From assembly GCF_003589595.1 (NCBI RefSeq), contig NW_020656077.1, forward strand, positions 6,707,997-6,771,996: a stretch of 64,000 bases of DNA, read 5' to 3'. Positions 32,540 to 41,036 of this stretch are shown piece by piece. The notes under the pieces were generated by a model that saw only the letters and a program-made list of their open reading frames with translations, was not told where the DNA came from and did no database searches. Position numbers and translations under genes: made by a program. This DNA is from Hyposmocoma kahamanoa. Taxonomy: Eukaryota > Arthropoda > Insecta > Lepidoptera > Cosmopterigidae. The stretch's first letter is position 1; each line of letters starts with the position of its first letter.

Positions 32540-34868
32540 CAGAATACATCTGTTCACAAAAGTCCTGATTAGTTATATCGGTTGAGTTAGGAGTTATCTC
32601 TTCCGATTCCCAGAAACGAGACATGTTTTTCAGGTCGTTATATATTACAAGGCAGTTGAACGTCTTCACGCTTCCACTGACTATCCATCCTATCTTAGTT
32701 TGTTGTGCTACAGGTAAGTTATCGCTTCTCATCACGCCGTTGAGTATGATGTCGGAGTAAAGGTCGGCACCCGGCAGTAGGTCAACCGGGCCCGAGACGT
32801 TGAAGTTAGGGTCAGCTAATTTTAAGTTTTGTAAGTATTGCCAGTTGTCTATGGAAAACGAAGTGCTCGGTAAGTTATTTATAAGCTTTTTCATTACCAA
32901 AGCTTCGATGTTGAGCGTGTAGTCGGAATGAATTGACTTGCATTCTAAGTTTACAGCTCCCTTACAGTTTCCGGATTGCGTCCCGATTCCGGATACTACT
33001 GCGCTTAGTTTTGTTCTCTTTAGTCTGAGCCGTTGTGCAGCATCTTCAGTAATTAGGCTTACTTGAGAGCCTTGGTCAAGTAGTCCTCGCAGCGTTATGT
33101 AACTTCCATCTATAGTTTTTGTTCGCAGCTGTACAGTGGTTAGTAAAACTTCTTTATCTTCGTTCGTTACGTTATTAACGGCATTTATTCTCGAAGTTGA
33201 TGGTTGGTTAAAATGTTGGTGATTGTTTTGATTTTCAATCTCCGCCTCGTGCATAAGTGTGTGATGACCCTTATTACAAAGTTTACATTTTTTCTGAGAC
33301 GTGCATATTTTATTTCCGTGACTAAATAAACAGTTTTTACACAATTGTAAATTTCTAATTGTGTTACGACGACCAATTGGGGTCATATTCAAAAATTTCT
33401 GACACTGCATTAGCACATGTTGATCAGTTTTGCAGAGTGGGCACGTTCGTGCTATAGTAAAATAAGAATTTGTCTCTATTTTAGCATTGTTATATTTTGT
33501 TGACCCTTTCGGAGTATAATAATTATTTTTGTAATTATTATGCTGCTGTTTGACGTTGTTACTTGGAAGCTTGTAGTTAGTTTGTTGTTTGTTCATAGAT
33601 GATGACTTCTGATTTTTGTCGCCTTGCATTGCTTCAAGAGACATGAATTTCGTTTCCAAAAATTGGGTGAATTCTTCTAAGTCCGGCAATCCTCTAGGAT
33701 TGTAACGTTCTTTCCTGTATTCCCTGCAGCTGGTGGGATCAAGTTTTTGACCCATGAAATATACAACTATGGGTCCCCATGACTCTACGTCGACTCCAAT
33801 GTTACGTAATCCGTTTAGGCACTCCTTGATGACGTCATGGAGTTTTCTAATGCCCACGGCGTTCTCCTCATGCAAAGTGGGGTGGTTGAATAGAGTGTTC
33901 ATATAAGAATTCAATAGTAGACTCCGGTTGTCGTATCTAGTCGTAAGTAGTTTCCAACAGGAAGTATAGTTTTCGGCGCTCACTCCGAGATGTGATACTA
34001 TTCTCTCAGCTTCACCCTTGAGCTTAGACTTCAGGTGCTGCATTTTTTGTGCTTTAGAAAGGAGAGGGTTGTTGTGTACGCTCTCAATAAAAAGATCTTT
34101 GAAAGTTAACCACTGATTGTAGTTCCCATAGAAGTCGGGAATGACAATCTTAGGCGTAGATTGTTGGTAATGTGAGTTGTTCCATATTTTGTGGTTTAAT
34201 TCTTTACGTAAAACATCGTAGACGTTCTCTAAGGCTTCATATTTCAGTTTGTAAGTTGAATTATCATCTTGTAGTATGTAATCTAGTTCCCAGTGTATTT
34301 TTTCTATATTTTCCCACTTGTTTTTTAAAATTTTTAAGGCATCTTCAAGCTCCCATTTCTCCGTAATTTTTTCTATATAAGTTTTCTCCACAATGCGTTC
34401 GAAAGCTCTAAAATTACAATATTGTTGCCGTAACATTTCTTGCTGCCTTTCTTTAGTTTCAGTTGTTTCGCAAGGTGGTACGTCGAATTTAACTTCTTCA
34501 AAATTAAATTTCGAAGTAGTTGATGTTGTATGCTCAGAGGTAGTTGTTTTTTCCGACTTACTTGTAGTTTTCGAAGTCAACACCGCCTTTCGTTGGAGCA
34601 TGTCTTGCAACACTTCTTCATACAATGCTTTCATCTTCGCGTATACGTCATCCCGGAAGTATTGGATGTCCGTTAGTCCTGTTTTCACTAATTTCATGTG
34701 GTAGCCCACAAACTTCTCCCAGCTAGAGTTAAGGAGATGTAGACGTTCCTCCAGGTACTCCAGCGTTTTCCTCGAGGGACTGTCTTTCCTGTAGTTTCCA
34801 CATACTTGCTTCAGTGCTAGGAAAATTGATTCCTGGTTGGCAATAAGTTCTGAGACGTCAGTTGCCAT
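32517..34868 (-). CDS. BEL/Pao Gag-protease polyprotein (783 aa, pol missing)
   Basis: Starts at the only in-frame ATG near the end of the leader (MATDVSELIA). Regions in order: helical N-terminus with a Thr/Ser-rich patch (about 97-120); DUF1759 Gag domain (about 238-415; PDFYGNYNQWLTFKDLF, SKLKGEAERI); Asn/Gln-rich linker; Cys/His zinc motifs at about 476-489, 510-522 and 528-540 (CKLCNKGHHTLMH); DUF1758-type aspartic protease (about 590-735) with LLDQGSQVSL, where the active site reads DQG, then LPGADLYSDI and TKIGWIVSG. RFWESEEI at about 751 is the lead-in to the reverse transcriptase, which is absent: the last residues come from LTR sequence and the frame stops there. No internal stop or frameshift, so Gag and protease could still be made from the LTR promoter. 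Confidence 0.9.
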   Translation of the reverse strand: MATDVSELIANQESIFLALKQVCGNYRKDSPSRKTLEYLEERLHLLNSSWEKFVGYHMKLVKTGLTDIQYFRDDVYAKMKALYEEVLQDMLQRKAVLTSKTTSKSEKTTTSEHTTSTTSKFNFEEVKFDVPPCETTETKERQQEMLRQQYCNFRAFERIVEKTYIEKITEKWELEDALKILKNKWENIEKIHWELDYILQDDNSTYKLKYEALENVYDVLRKELNHKIWNNSHYQQSTPKIVIPDFYGNYNQWLTFKDLFIESVHNNPLLSKAQKMQHLKSKLKGEAERIVSHLGVSAENYTSCWKLLTTRYDNRSLLLNSYMNTLFNHPTLHEENAVGIRKLHDVIKECLNGLRNIGVDVESWGPIVVYFMGQKLDPTSCREYRKERYNPRGLPDLEEFTQFLETKFMSLEAMQGDKNQKSSSMNKQQTNYKLPSNNVKQQHNNYKNNYYTPKGSTKYNNAKIETNSYFTIARTCPLCKTDQHVLMQCQKFLNMTPIGRRNTIRNLQLCKNCLFSHGNKICTSQKKCKLCNKGHHTLMHEAEIENQNNHQHFNQPSTSRINAVNNVTNEDKEVLLTTVQLRTKTIDGSYITLRGLLDQGSQVSLITEDAAQRLRLKRTKLSAVVSGIGTQSGNCKGAVNLECKSIHSDYTLNIEALVMKKLINNLPSTSFSIDNWQYLQNLKLADPNFNVSGPVDLLPGADLYSDIILNGVMRSDNLPVAQQTKIGWIVSGSVKTFNCLVIYNDLKNMSRFWESEEITPNSTDITNQDFCEQMYSETTTNYN

Positions 34869-35154
34869 AGTTATAGTTAATAGTTAGTTAAGTTGTTGTT
34901 TAATGTAGTATATAAGTAGAAAGTTTAAGTTAAATGTACAGTTGAAAGTTGAATGAAATCCTTTGGCACGTGTCTCCGTAGGTTCACTAGTTCTTGAAGA
35001 TCGTGAAGTTTCACAAATCTCGTTTTTTCACGGCTCCCGATCCTCTATGACGTTATATGCGCCTTCTCAATGCAGTCGGTGAGACCAGCTTGTGGGAGGC
35101 CAACCGCACCGATTCGCTAACGTCACAAAGAAACCCGAAACGATGAAAATCCTT
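34869..35154 (-). other. BEL 5' leader
   Basis: About 290 non-coding bases between primer site and gag. I see no consensus splice donor (GTAAGT-like) on the sense strand here. Confidence 0.6.
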
Positions 35155-35171
35155 AAAGGCTCGAAGGACCA
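35155..35171 (-). other. BEL primer-binding site
   Basis: Sense TGGTCCTTCGAGCCTTT, three bases after the LTR; TGG would pair with a tRNA CCA end. Which tRNA is not determined. Confidence 0.65.
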
Positions 35172-35174
35172 AAA

Positions 35175-35432
35175 TGTATGGGCTTTGACGTCTTGATTGT
35201 AGGTAGTTAAGTTAGTTGTAGTTAGTTGTAGTTTGTAGTTAGTTAAGTTATAGAGTTGACGTACAATCGTAAAGTTTTATTTTTGTTTAAATACAAGTTA
35301 TTATATGGATGCTTATGTGACCGATTGCGACAGAGTTATTAAATCAACTAAATTATAATAAAAAGTGAATCAGTCGATTCACGTAAAGTAGGGCGCAAAC
35401 TCAGCGTCTAAATCTTGTACGTGACCCGTACA
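35175..35432 (-). repeat. BEL 5' LTR
   Basis: 258 bases, read as identical to 31181-31438; promoter and transcription start should lie here but no TATA box is convincing. Confidence 0.9.
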
Positions 35433-35860
35433 TCATAGGTGAGCAAATTACACTTGAAATCGTCATACTGATTAAACTCTACTGTTCATTCGTAAGGCAG
35501 ATTCCTCTGAGGAGAATGAGCAAGAAATTCTAGGACTTACTCTTTGGAAATATATATTTGAATCAATTTATCATTAAAACATTTAATTTAAACATCGTAG
35601 ATCGAGACTTCCTGCAAGTGCTAAACGGGTCACTACCGTGGATTTTTGTCATCTAAGTACTGTATATAGTATAAAGTTTTTATTTCACAATAGTTTTACC
35701 TCCTCGTACATGGCAAATTTTGAATATAAATCGAAATCTTATTATACAAGCTTGTATATTACCCCTTAAATGAATTTGAAACTTCATGAAGACGACATGT
35801 CAAAAACAGCTAGTTTATTTTTATTCCTCGTATTAATGTCATATCTGTCATAAGTTTGTT
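35433..35860 (+). repeat. Family F dispersed repeat, abutting the BEL element
   Basis: Starts GGTGAGCAAATTACACTTGA directly after the target duplication and runs to TTCCTCGTATTAATGTCATA. The longest of the three copies. The BEL insertion lies at or near its left edge. Confidence 0.75.
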
Positions 35861-36110
35861 AATTTTTTTATATTTAACCCCGCTACTGGGCATCTTTCCT
35901 TTTCAAATCCGTTGAAATCGCAACGCCCCACCGCCGCCGTCGCCGTCCATCCTTGGGCACCTAAGTAGTGACGACGTTTGCCAACATCTCGGGTTGCATC
36001 CGGCTAACGTGGCCTCTCAATACCATTTGAGACTGGCTGTTTTATTATCCACATCAGCAATGCCAGTCATCAAACGACTCCAATATTAAAAAATAAAAAT
36101 TTTAAAAATC
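35861..36110. other. Unassigned; GCC-rich patch
   Basis: CACCGCCGCCGTCGCCGTCC at about 35930-35950 is a local GC spike of unknown origin. Confidence 0.4.
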
Positions 36111-36178
36111 ATCACCGATTCCAATAAAACATGGCAAATAGATGTAATTCTACGAATTTTTGAGGTCGGTCGTTTAGT
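36111..36178 (+). repeat. Family D' segment
   Basis: CCGATTCCAATAAAACATGG then CAAATAGATGTAATTCTACG, shared with 56723, 59368 and (inverted) 38490. Confidence 0.6.
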
Positions 36179-36470
36179 ACTCAGCACAGAGATTACGTTC
36201 GAATATCAAAGAAGAGGAAAAAGATCCGTCAATGTCCCACAACAAATTTTTTTATGAATATTGAGTTATTTATATATAAATAAACAAAATATTTATACTA
36301 ACTAAAGACAACTTTTCCATCGTGATAAGATAACACGAAAATGATAAACAAAAGGACTGGTAATGTGCGTCCAAAAATGTAACATACAAATTTATCTACT
36401 CACAAACTTAACTCAAAGCTCTACAACAGTTACTATATTCTGCCCACGTATATTTTCAGAAATAAACTAC
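36179..36470. other. Unassigned stretch left of the Ty3-like LTR
   Basis: No feature recognised. Confidence 0.4.
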
Positions 36471-36845
36471 TGTAACAACTATAACCTCAACCCGCCAATA
36501 GTTCCATCGCGCCACCGCTAGATGGCGTTAGTTGTACTCTAACACGCGCTATCGTTTTGTTAACTCCAATAGTATAAGTAATCTCATATGTTTTAAATTG
36601 TTGATGTTTACTACCACTACAGCTTTGATACGGCACTGAACGGCACTCAAGTTGTTGAGACGATTCGGTTCTATTACTATTATTCTAAGTTTTCGCACTG
36701 AACTGTGTGCTTTCACGCTAGTGAGACATACAGCTGGGTCCCTAGCCGCATACCTTTTTGTTTCGTCGTGTATCTCATATACGCCTTGTGCACTTTCCGT
36801 CTGCGTCTCAATTTCTACGCACCCCCTCCGCTCACCAGCGCTACA
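36471..36845 (+). repeat. LTR of a Ty3-like retrotransposon
   Basis: TGTAACAACT ... AGCGCTACA, 375 bases with TG/CA ends, followed after three bases by a primer-site-like TGGCGACC (36849-36856). No second LTR in the window. Confidence 0.65.
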
Positions 36846-36949
36846 ATCTGGCGACCAACGAGGGCCACATAGAACCTCAAAAGTTTGTAACGCGGTCTGG
36901 ACGAAGTACGTACAAGTTGAAGACGACCACAAAGACGAGACGAAAGAAG

Positions 36950-37085
36950 ATGAATGTCAGCGAAGACCAGTTCGATCGTCTTCTGGCGACAATTGGGAGC
37001 CAGCGCCGCAACACCCTCGCCTCGTGCAATGCCTCGTACGACGGTGAGAAAAGGGCGGACGCCGTTGAAGCCTTCCTAGGCGTAT
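36950..37085 (+). pseudogene. Ty3-like retrotransposon Gag, N-terminal fragment
   Basis: ATG at 36950, about 100 bases after the primer site, opens MNVSEDQFDRLLATIGSQRR then SYDGEKRADAVEAFLGVYQ. This resembles the Gag start of insect Ty3-type elements (SEDQF..LL..; Y.GE....VE.F). The homology stops at about 37085 in AT-rich sequence, so only LTR, primer site and the first 45 or so codons remain. The truncated structure cannot transpose. Confidence 0.6.
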
Positions 37086-37345
37086 ATCAAAAAAATATAT
37101 TTACTAATCTTTTTACCAAAAAAACCTAGAACATTTTTATTTTATCTTCGAACTTGACTATGCTGATTGTGTCTTTTTTCTTTCGTGGGCAGATTAACTG
37201 ACTTAAAAGGTTTTAGTGTGTTGCATTTAATAATAGTAATAGAAGTAACGACACGATACAAAGAAAAAGACAGAATATAGCAAATTTAACAATAACAATA
37301 CAATTTCGTAAAAATTTTAAATCACCAAAATAAACATAGCATGCT
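37086..37345. other. Unassigned intronic stretch
   Basis: A-rich, no motif. Confidence 0.4.
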
Positions 37346-37410
37346 GGCGTGCAAGTGGAGGTGGCCTATATCCAGCAGTGGGTGTTAACGGGCTGAGTTA
37401 ATGATGATTA
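37346..37410 (+). repeat. LINE 3' UTR tail
   Basis: AAGTGGAGGTGGCCTATATC then CAGCAGTGGGTGTTAACGGG and ATGATGATTATG: the closing segment of RTE-type LINEs, alone here. Confidence 0.6.
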
Positions 37411-37539
37411 TGAAAACAAACCACGATGACTATATCATATAATATAGATAGACGTGATATATATCATACTTCAACTTTCTCGCGATAAAAATGAAAAATA
37501 TATACATAAAATGGTTGTTAAACATTACAATATGTAATA

Positions 37540-37606
37540 GCTTAGTTGGCTTAGCGTCTGGCACGGTTTGCTAGGAGACGTCGGTTCGAAAGAAGTCACT
37601 GGCAAC
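37540..37606 (+). repeat. tRNA-like SINE head or tRNA relic
   Basis: TAGCTTAGTTGGCTTAGCG resembles a D-arm/A box and GTCGGTTCGAAA a B box about 40 bases on. The acceptor stem is not formed, so I do not call a tRNA gene. Confidence 0.45.
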
Positions 37607-37617
37607 TCAATAGATAA

Positions 37618-38012
37618 ATGGGCGTTGTATCACTTTTAAAAATATCAACTCTCGTTTGCGCTGAAATCACAAATTAGAAAACTAAAATAGTACAGCGCCA
37701 ACAATTGACTATTGTGGACGTTTCCGTATATTGCAAAAGTATTCTATATTTATCGTATTAAAGATAATATATCTAACAATGGGGGCTGTTCTATTCGGTG
37801 GTGTGGAAAAAACAGCAAAATATGTAATTATAAAACAAACGAATCACATTTCATCGGTAATTAAATACTACGTATGTAATTTTGCAATTTTCGTCCATCC
37901 ATAAGATCAATCCCGTCATTTGTTTCAAATTCGGGCTGGCCAATCACAGTAATGATTTGGCAGAAATAGTTTTCAAACAAATTAAATGACATTTCGTCTC
38001 TATTTCTGGTTA
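37618..38012. mobile_element. Family G MITE, left-truncated copy
   Basis: Aligns with 14141-14597: GCGTTTGCGCTGAAATCACA, CAGCGCCAAC, TTCATCGGTAATTAAATA, and right end TCGTCTCTATTTCTGGTTAT. It lacks the left inverted end, and its right end is interrupted by another MITE at the TA. Confidence 0.75.
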
Positions 38013-38218
38013 TGACTGTAATTTTTGTTACCATTTGCATTATTTATGGGCAAATACTGTTGTCTGTTACCGTAGTAGCTATTAAATATTTCATGTATTT
38101 AAGTTTTAATTGAATATTAGGATATTTAACTACATCGAGTATATGTACTCGATGTAGTGCAACAGGCAACAGGCAACATTATTTGCCCATTAATAAATGA
38201 TAACAAAAATTACAGTCA
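38013..38218. mobile_element. TA-flanked MITE nested in family G end
   Basis: 206 bases with inverted ends of about 40 bases (TGACTGTAATTTTTGTTA at 38013; complement at 38201-38218) and TA on both sides, the Tc1/mariner signature. Its centre holds a near-perfect palindrome around CATCGAGTATATGTACTCGATG (38135-38156). Confidence 0.8.
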
Positions 38219-38220
38219 TA

Positions 38221-38489
38221 TAGATATCTTTAAGTTATCCTCAGTGGCGTGGCATTGGATGTGCCAAGGGAGCCATGGTCCTAGGCGGTACAGGCGGCGG
38301 CGCTCGCCGCCGAGGCCTAATTAGTCAAAATAATTATTACTTACTAAAATGTAGAAAATAAATGTCACTATTTGAGAAAACGATATCCTGTACAACCCAA
38401 AGATGGCGACGGTAAGCGAACTTAAAAATACAATCGAGCCGAGCCTGCCCCAGCGAACTATTTTTGTAACCGTAATAACTTTTTTATTA
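38221..38489. other. Unassigned, with a GC-rich hairpin
   Basis: GGCGGCGGCGCTCGCCGCC at about 38293-38311 is a strong small inverted repeat in otherwise AT-rich DNA. Confidence 0.5.
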
Positions 38490-38562
38490 AAAAAAGACCG
38501 ATCTCAAAAGTTCGTAAAATTACATCTATTTGCCAAGTTTTATTGTAATCGTTTACCGGAAA
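38490..38562 (-). repeat. Family D' segment
   Basis: Minus-strand match to 36111-36178: ATTACAATAAAACTTGGCAA then ATAGATGTAATTTTACGAAC. Confidence 0.6.
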
Positions 38563-38609
38563 GTGTGTGAAACCGGATTCATCCCTTAGTTTGCCACCCT
38601 TTGAGGTGG

Positions 38610-38912
38610 TGCTGTAGCAATGGAGTACCTTGGGAGAGAGTTCTTTCAGGACAGTACTGCCACCTATTTCTGCCGTCAAGCAGTATTGTCAGCATTACTG
38701 TGTGCCTGTTTTGAAGGGTAAGGGTGCTGGTGAAATTACAGGCGCATGGGACTTGTCAATTTATGTCTCAGAGTGGCGGGCGCAGTGGTAGTACCTCTCA
38801 TATATTTGCAATTTAAAGCTCTGAGTAGCACTATAACTGTTATGGACAGGCGTGTAGCTTACCATCAGGTGCACGACTGGTTCGACAAGTCATTTGATGT
38901 TATAAAAAAAAG
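38610..38912 (+). repeat. Family A dispersed repeat, near full length
   Basis: From TGCTGTAGCAATGGAG through CTGCCACCTATTTCTGCCGT, GGTAAGGGTGCTGGTGAAAT and ATGGACAGGCGTGTAGCTTA to TGATGTTATAAAAAAAAGG. One of the two fullest sense copies, useful for defining the family. Confidence 0.85.
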
Positions 38913-39743
38913 GTGGAATATTTCAAATTTAAATGGGACCATTAGTGAGGTACCCTCTTTCCAACAAAAAAAGAATGATCAAAACCAGTTCACAAATGAG
39001 TTATCGCGTTACATGTATAAAAAAAACCTACAGTCGAATTGCGTACTTCTCCTTTTTAGGGGCTGTAAATTTGTCCACGGACCGTAGACATCGACGCTAC
39101 GCCACCGGTTATCATTACATGCTTATAAGATGAAACTAAAACATCGACAATTTCTATTGAATCTACTACTAACCGTACTTGTTTACTAAATTCTTATGTT
39201 TGTGTAATTCCAGCCCTATTTGTTTTAATCGATGGTTTGTAACGCCTATTTCTAAATTAAAAAAATAATTCTGGAAATGTTAATAAACAGTAAAAACATT
39301 CCTAAAATCATTCACGACGGCGGCATATCGTTTAAAAGCGCTTTATTTTGTATATCCTATTTTTAAGGAAATGTTCTTCTTCATATGCCACCTTCTAATG
39401 AAGGTCGGCGATCATAATGGCAAACCTTGGACACTGCAGCTCTGAATAGTGATCTAGTGCTGCTACTGAACCATTAGCGCAAAATTCTGAGTCAGGATAT
39501 CCAGGATTCTCCTTCTTCCTACACTTCTCTTTCCTTGTATTTTGCCTTGGATTATTAATTGTAATAGAACGTATTTTGGATTTCTTAGTACAGGCCCACG
39601 ACCTTCTTTTGATGGTATTTAACACTTTTCGTTTTCTACCAATATGTTGCAGTATCCGTTCGTGTGTGACTTTGTCCCTCTACGATACTCTCAACATTCT
39701 TACTAAGGAAGGCTACCACTTTTTATAAAAAGAAATGTTAATC
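38913..39743. other. Unassigned intronic stretch
   Basis: A frame on the minus strand (39395-39625) is Lys/Arg rich without a hallmark. Confidence 0.35.
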
Positions 39744-39906
39744 ATAGGAAATGAAACTATTTTTCCGGATTTAAATCGCGTATATTTGTTTTTTCAAACA
39801 AACCGTCAACCGTGACCATGGGACCTGTAAAGGGCCCGAAACGTCGGTTTGTTTGAAAAAACAAATATACGCGATTTAAATCCGGAAAAATAGTTTCATT
39901 TCCTAT
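39744..39906. mobile_element. Family L foldback, perfect 62-base arms
   Basis: 39744-39805 and 39845-39906 are exact inverted copies (62 of 62), enclosing 39 bases that contain GACCATGGGACCTGTAAAGG and GGCCCGAAACG. The right flank GTGTAACAATCGCGAAAACC recurs inverted at 63961-63992, so the element probably extends past the perfect arms. Degraded copies lie at 1838, 13440, 48010, 57105 and 63960. Confidence 0.9.
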
Positions 39907-40590
39907 GTGTAACAATCGCGAAAACCTAAGAACTCGATAAGAAATGTTAATGTATTAAAAATACATGTATAAAAATTATAATGTCAGGAGGTTTTATCGG
40001 TATTCACCGACGTTATGTTAGCATAAGATTTCATGCTCATTATTCAGTATTGTTGTAAGGTCTACACATTGAACTAATAAAGTCTAAAGACAAACAGTCA
40101 AACGAAATTTGGGGAATATGCTTTGAAAGTTAGTCGTGTATGTCTGCCTTGGAATTTAGGTAAACATATATATTGTACCAGTTCCTATGTATGTTCATAA
40201 GAAAAGAAAACAATGGGACATGAAAAGGAATGGGAAAATAATTTTATTTTAGATAAGATTCTTTTATTTTTCTTAACATACACAGATATTTTGAAAATAT
40301 AGCTCGAGCCGGCAATTGATTTGAATTGATGATAAGAATGAAATTTCTGCAATAAACATTGGGTTTTACAATTGGCAGTGGAACAGAAAGTGGCTATCTT
40401 GAGCATTGAAGATGGTTCCCATTCATGTCCCACTGATTTTTTTTCACCATAATTATTATAACATTGGGCGACTACTTGTAGGTATAGACAACACAATAGG
40501 CAATGTTCATTTATTTCCTACCAAACATTAGCACGATTATTTTGCACTGTGTGGCTTTGCTCTAACACAATTCATTTTCACGCTGTCTAG
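39907..40590. other. 3' end of the large intron
   Basis: No repeat recognised after about 39940. Ends in a branch-like CTAAC (40562) and pyrimidine-rich acceptor. Confidence 0.5.
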
Positions 40591-40796
40591 CTTCGATTGG
40601 AGGCATCTGCTTCTCATCACTGAACCCGACGCGCAGATGGCTGTCGGCGGGAAGAGTACTTGCCATCTTATGATGAGGACGTTTGCTAACTGCCTCAAGG
40701 ATGAAGACATTATGTATAGTCCATGGGATACTACCTCAGATGGCGGAAAAAACTACACGGAGAACTTGAAATTTTACCTTGGCTACAAATACACAA
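40591..40796 (+). CDS. Receptor guanylate cyclase-like gene, alternative exon 2a
   Basis: Acceptor CGCTGTCTAG ends at 40590 and donor A|GTAAGTGC starts at 40797. Joining to 10504 gives AA+C, then FDWRHLLLITEPDAQMAVGG, STCHLMMRTFANCLKDEDI and FYLGYKYT; it leaves in phase 1. This continues the ANF-receptor fold after the exon at 10321 (helix, then FxW.....L strand). It carries two cysteines and one Asn-linked glycosylation site (NYT). Length is 206 bases (3n+2). Aligned with exon 2b, about 11 of the first 40 residues are identical, including W, E, A, G, S, L, T, L, E and D in register. Confidence 0.8.
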
Positions 40797-41036
40797 GTAA
40801 GTGCACATTTATTACAATAATTACGAATTCTCTGCATTTCGGTATATTTTAGACGTTACGCCTGCCATCTATGCGATGTTACGAGTACTATTATATTTAC
40901 AAACGTTCGTACTGAGTAAGCGCCCTCAACAGGTAACACTACTCGTTGGTAGATGGCGTCAAGATCAAATTAAAATTAGTTCCACCATTCGACAGTAGAT
41001 GCCAGTTATGATGTTAAGTGCAACCATTTTTAACAG
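40797..41036 (+). other. 240-base intron between exons 2a and 2b
   Basis: Donor GTAAGTGC, acceptor CATTTTTAACAG. Splicing 2a to 2b would shift the frame, so this is probably removed only as part of a larger intron. Confidence 0.6.

Larger units (their letters stand above)
31181..35432 (-). mobile_element. BEL/Pao-type LTR retroelement, pol-deleted, with envelope remnant
   Basis: A 4252-base element with 258-base LTRs that I find identical on reading through, and a perfect 5-base target duplication. In sense (minus) order it has 5' LTR, primer-binding site, 300-base leader, gag-protease ORF, a 64-base duplicate of the LTR end, a partial envelope-like ORF, a short 3' region and 3' LTR. Reverse transcriptase, RNase H and integrase are missing, so it would need a helper in trans. 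Identical LTRs mean it inserted recently relative to its neighbours. Gag with DUF1759, zinc motifs and the DUF1758-type protease places it in BEL/Pao (Belpaoviridae-like), not Ty3. Confidence 0.9.
10505..40590 (+). other. 30-kb intron of the receptor gene
   Basis: Donor GTGAGT at 10505 and acceptor CGCTGTCTAG ending at 40590; a CTAAC branch-like site lies near 40562. The reading frame is preserved across the junction (AA + C gives Asn). The intron contains the BEL/Pao element, the Ty3-like LTR end, MITEs, LINE fragments and the 792-base gap. Most of the larger insertions with a readable strand lie antisense to the gene. Confidence 0.75.

Noticed and set aside
34172..34704. Plus-strand frames inside the gag-protease gene
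   Set aside because: Antisense shadows of a well-supported frame.
36549..36932. Minus-strand 127-codon frame over the Ty3-like LTR
   Set aside because: Lies within LTR sequence, antisense to the Gag start, with no domain.
37540..37606. Functional tRNA gene (also 12015-12085, 52113-52180, 56545-56560)
   Set aside because: Box-like motifs exist but no closed acceptor stem or anticodon arm could be folded.
40797..41036. Exons 2a and 2b used consecutively
   Set aside because: 2a ends in phase 1 while 2b needs phase 2, so a direct join shifts the frame.
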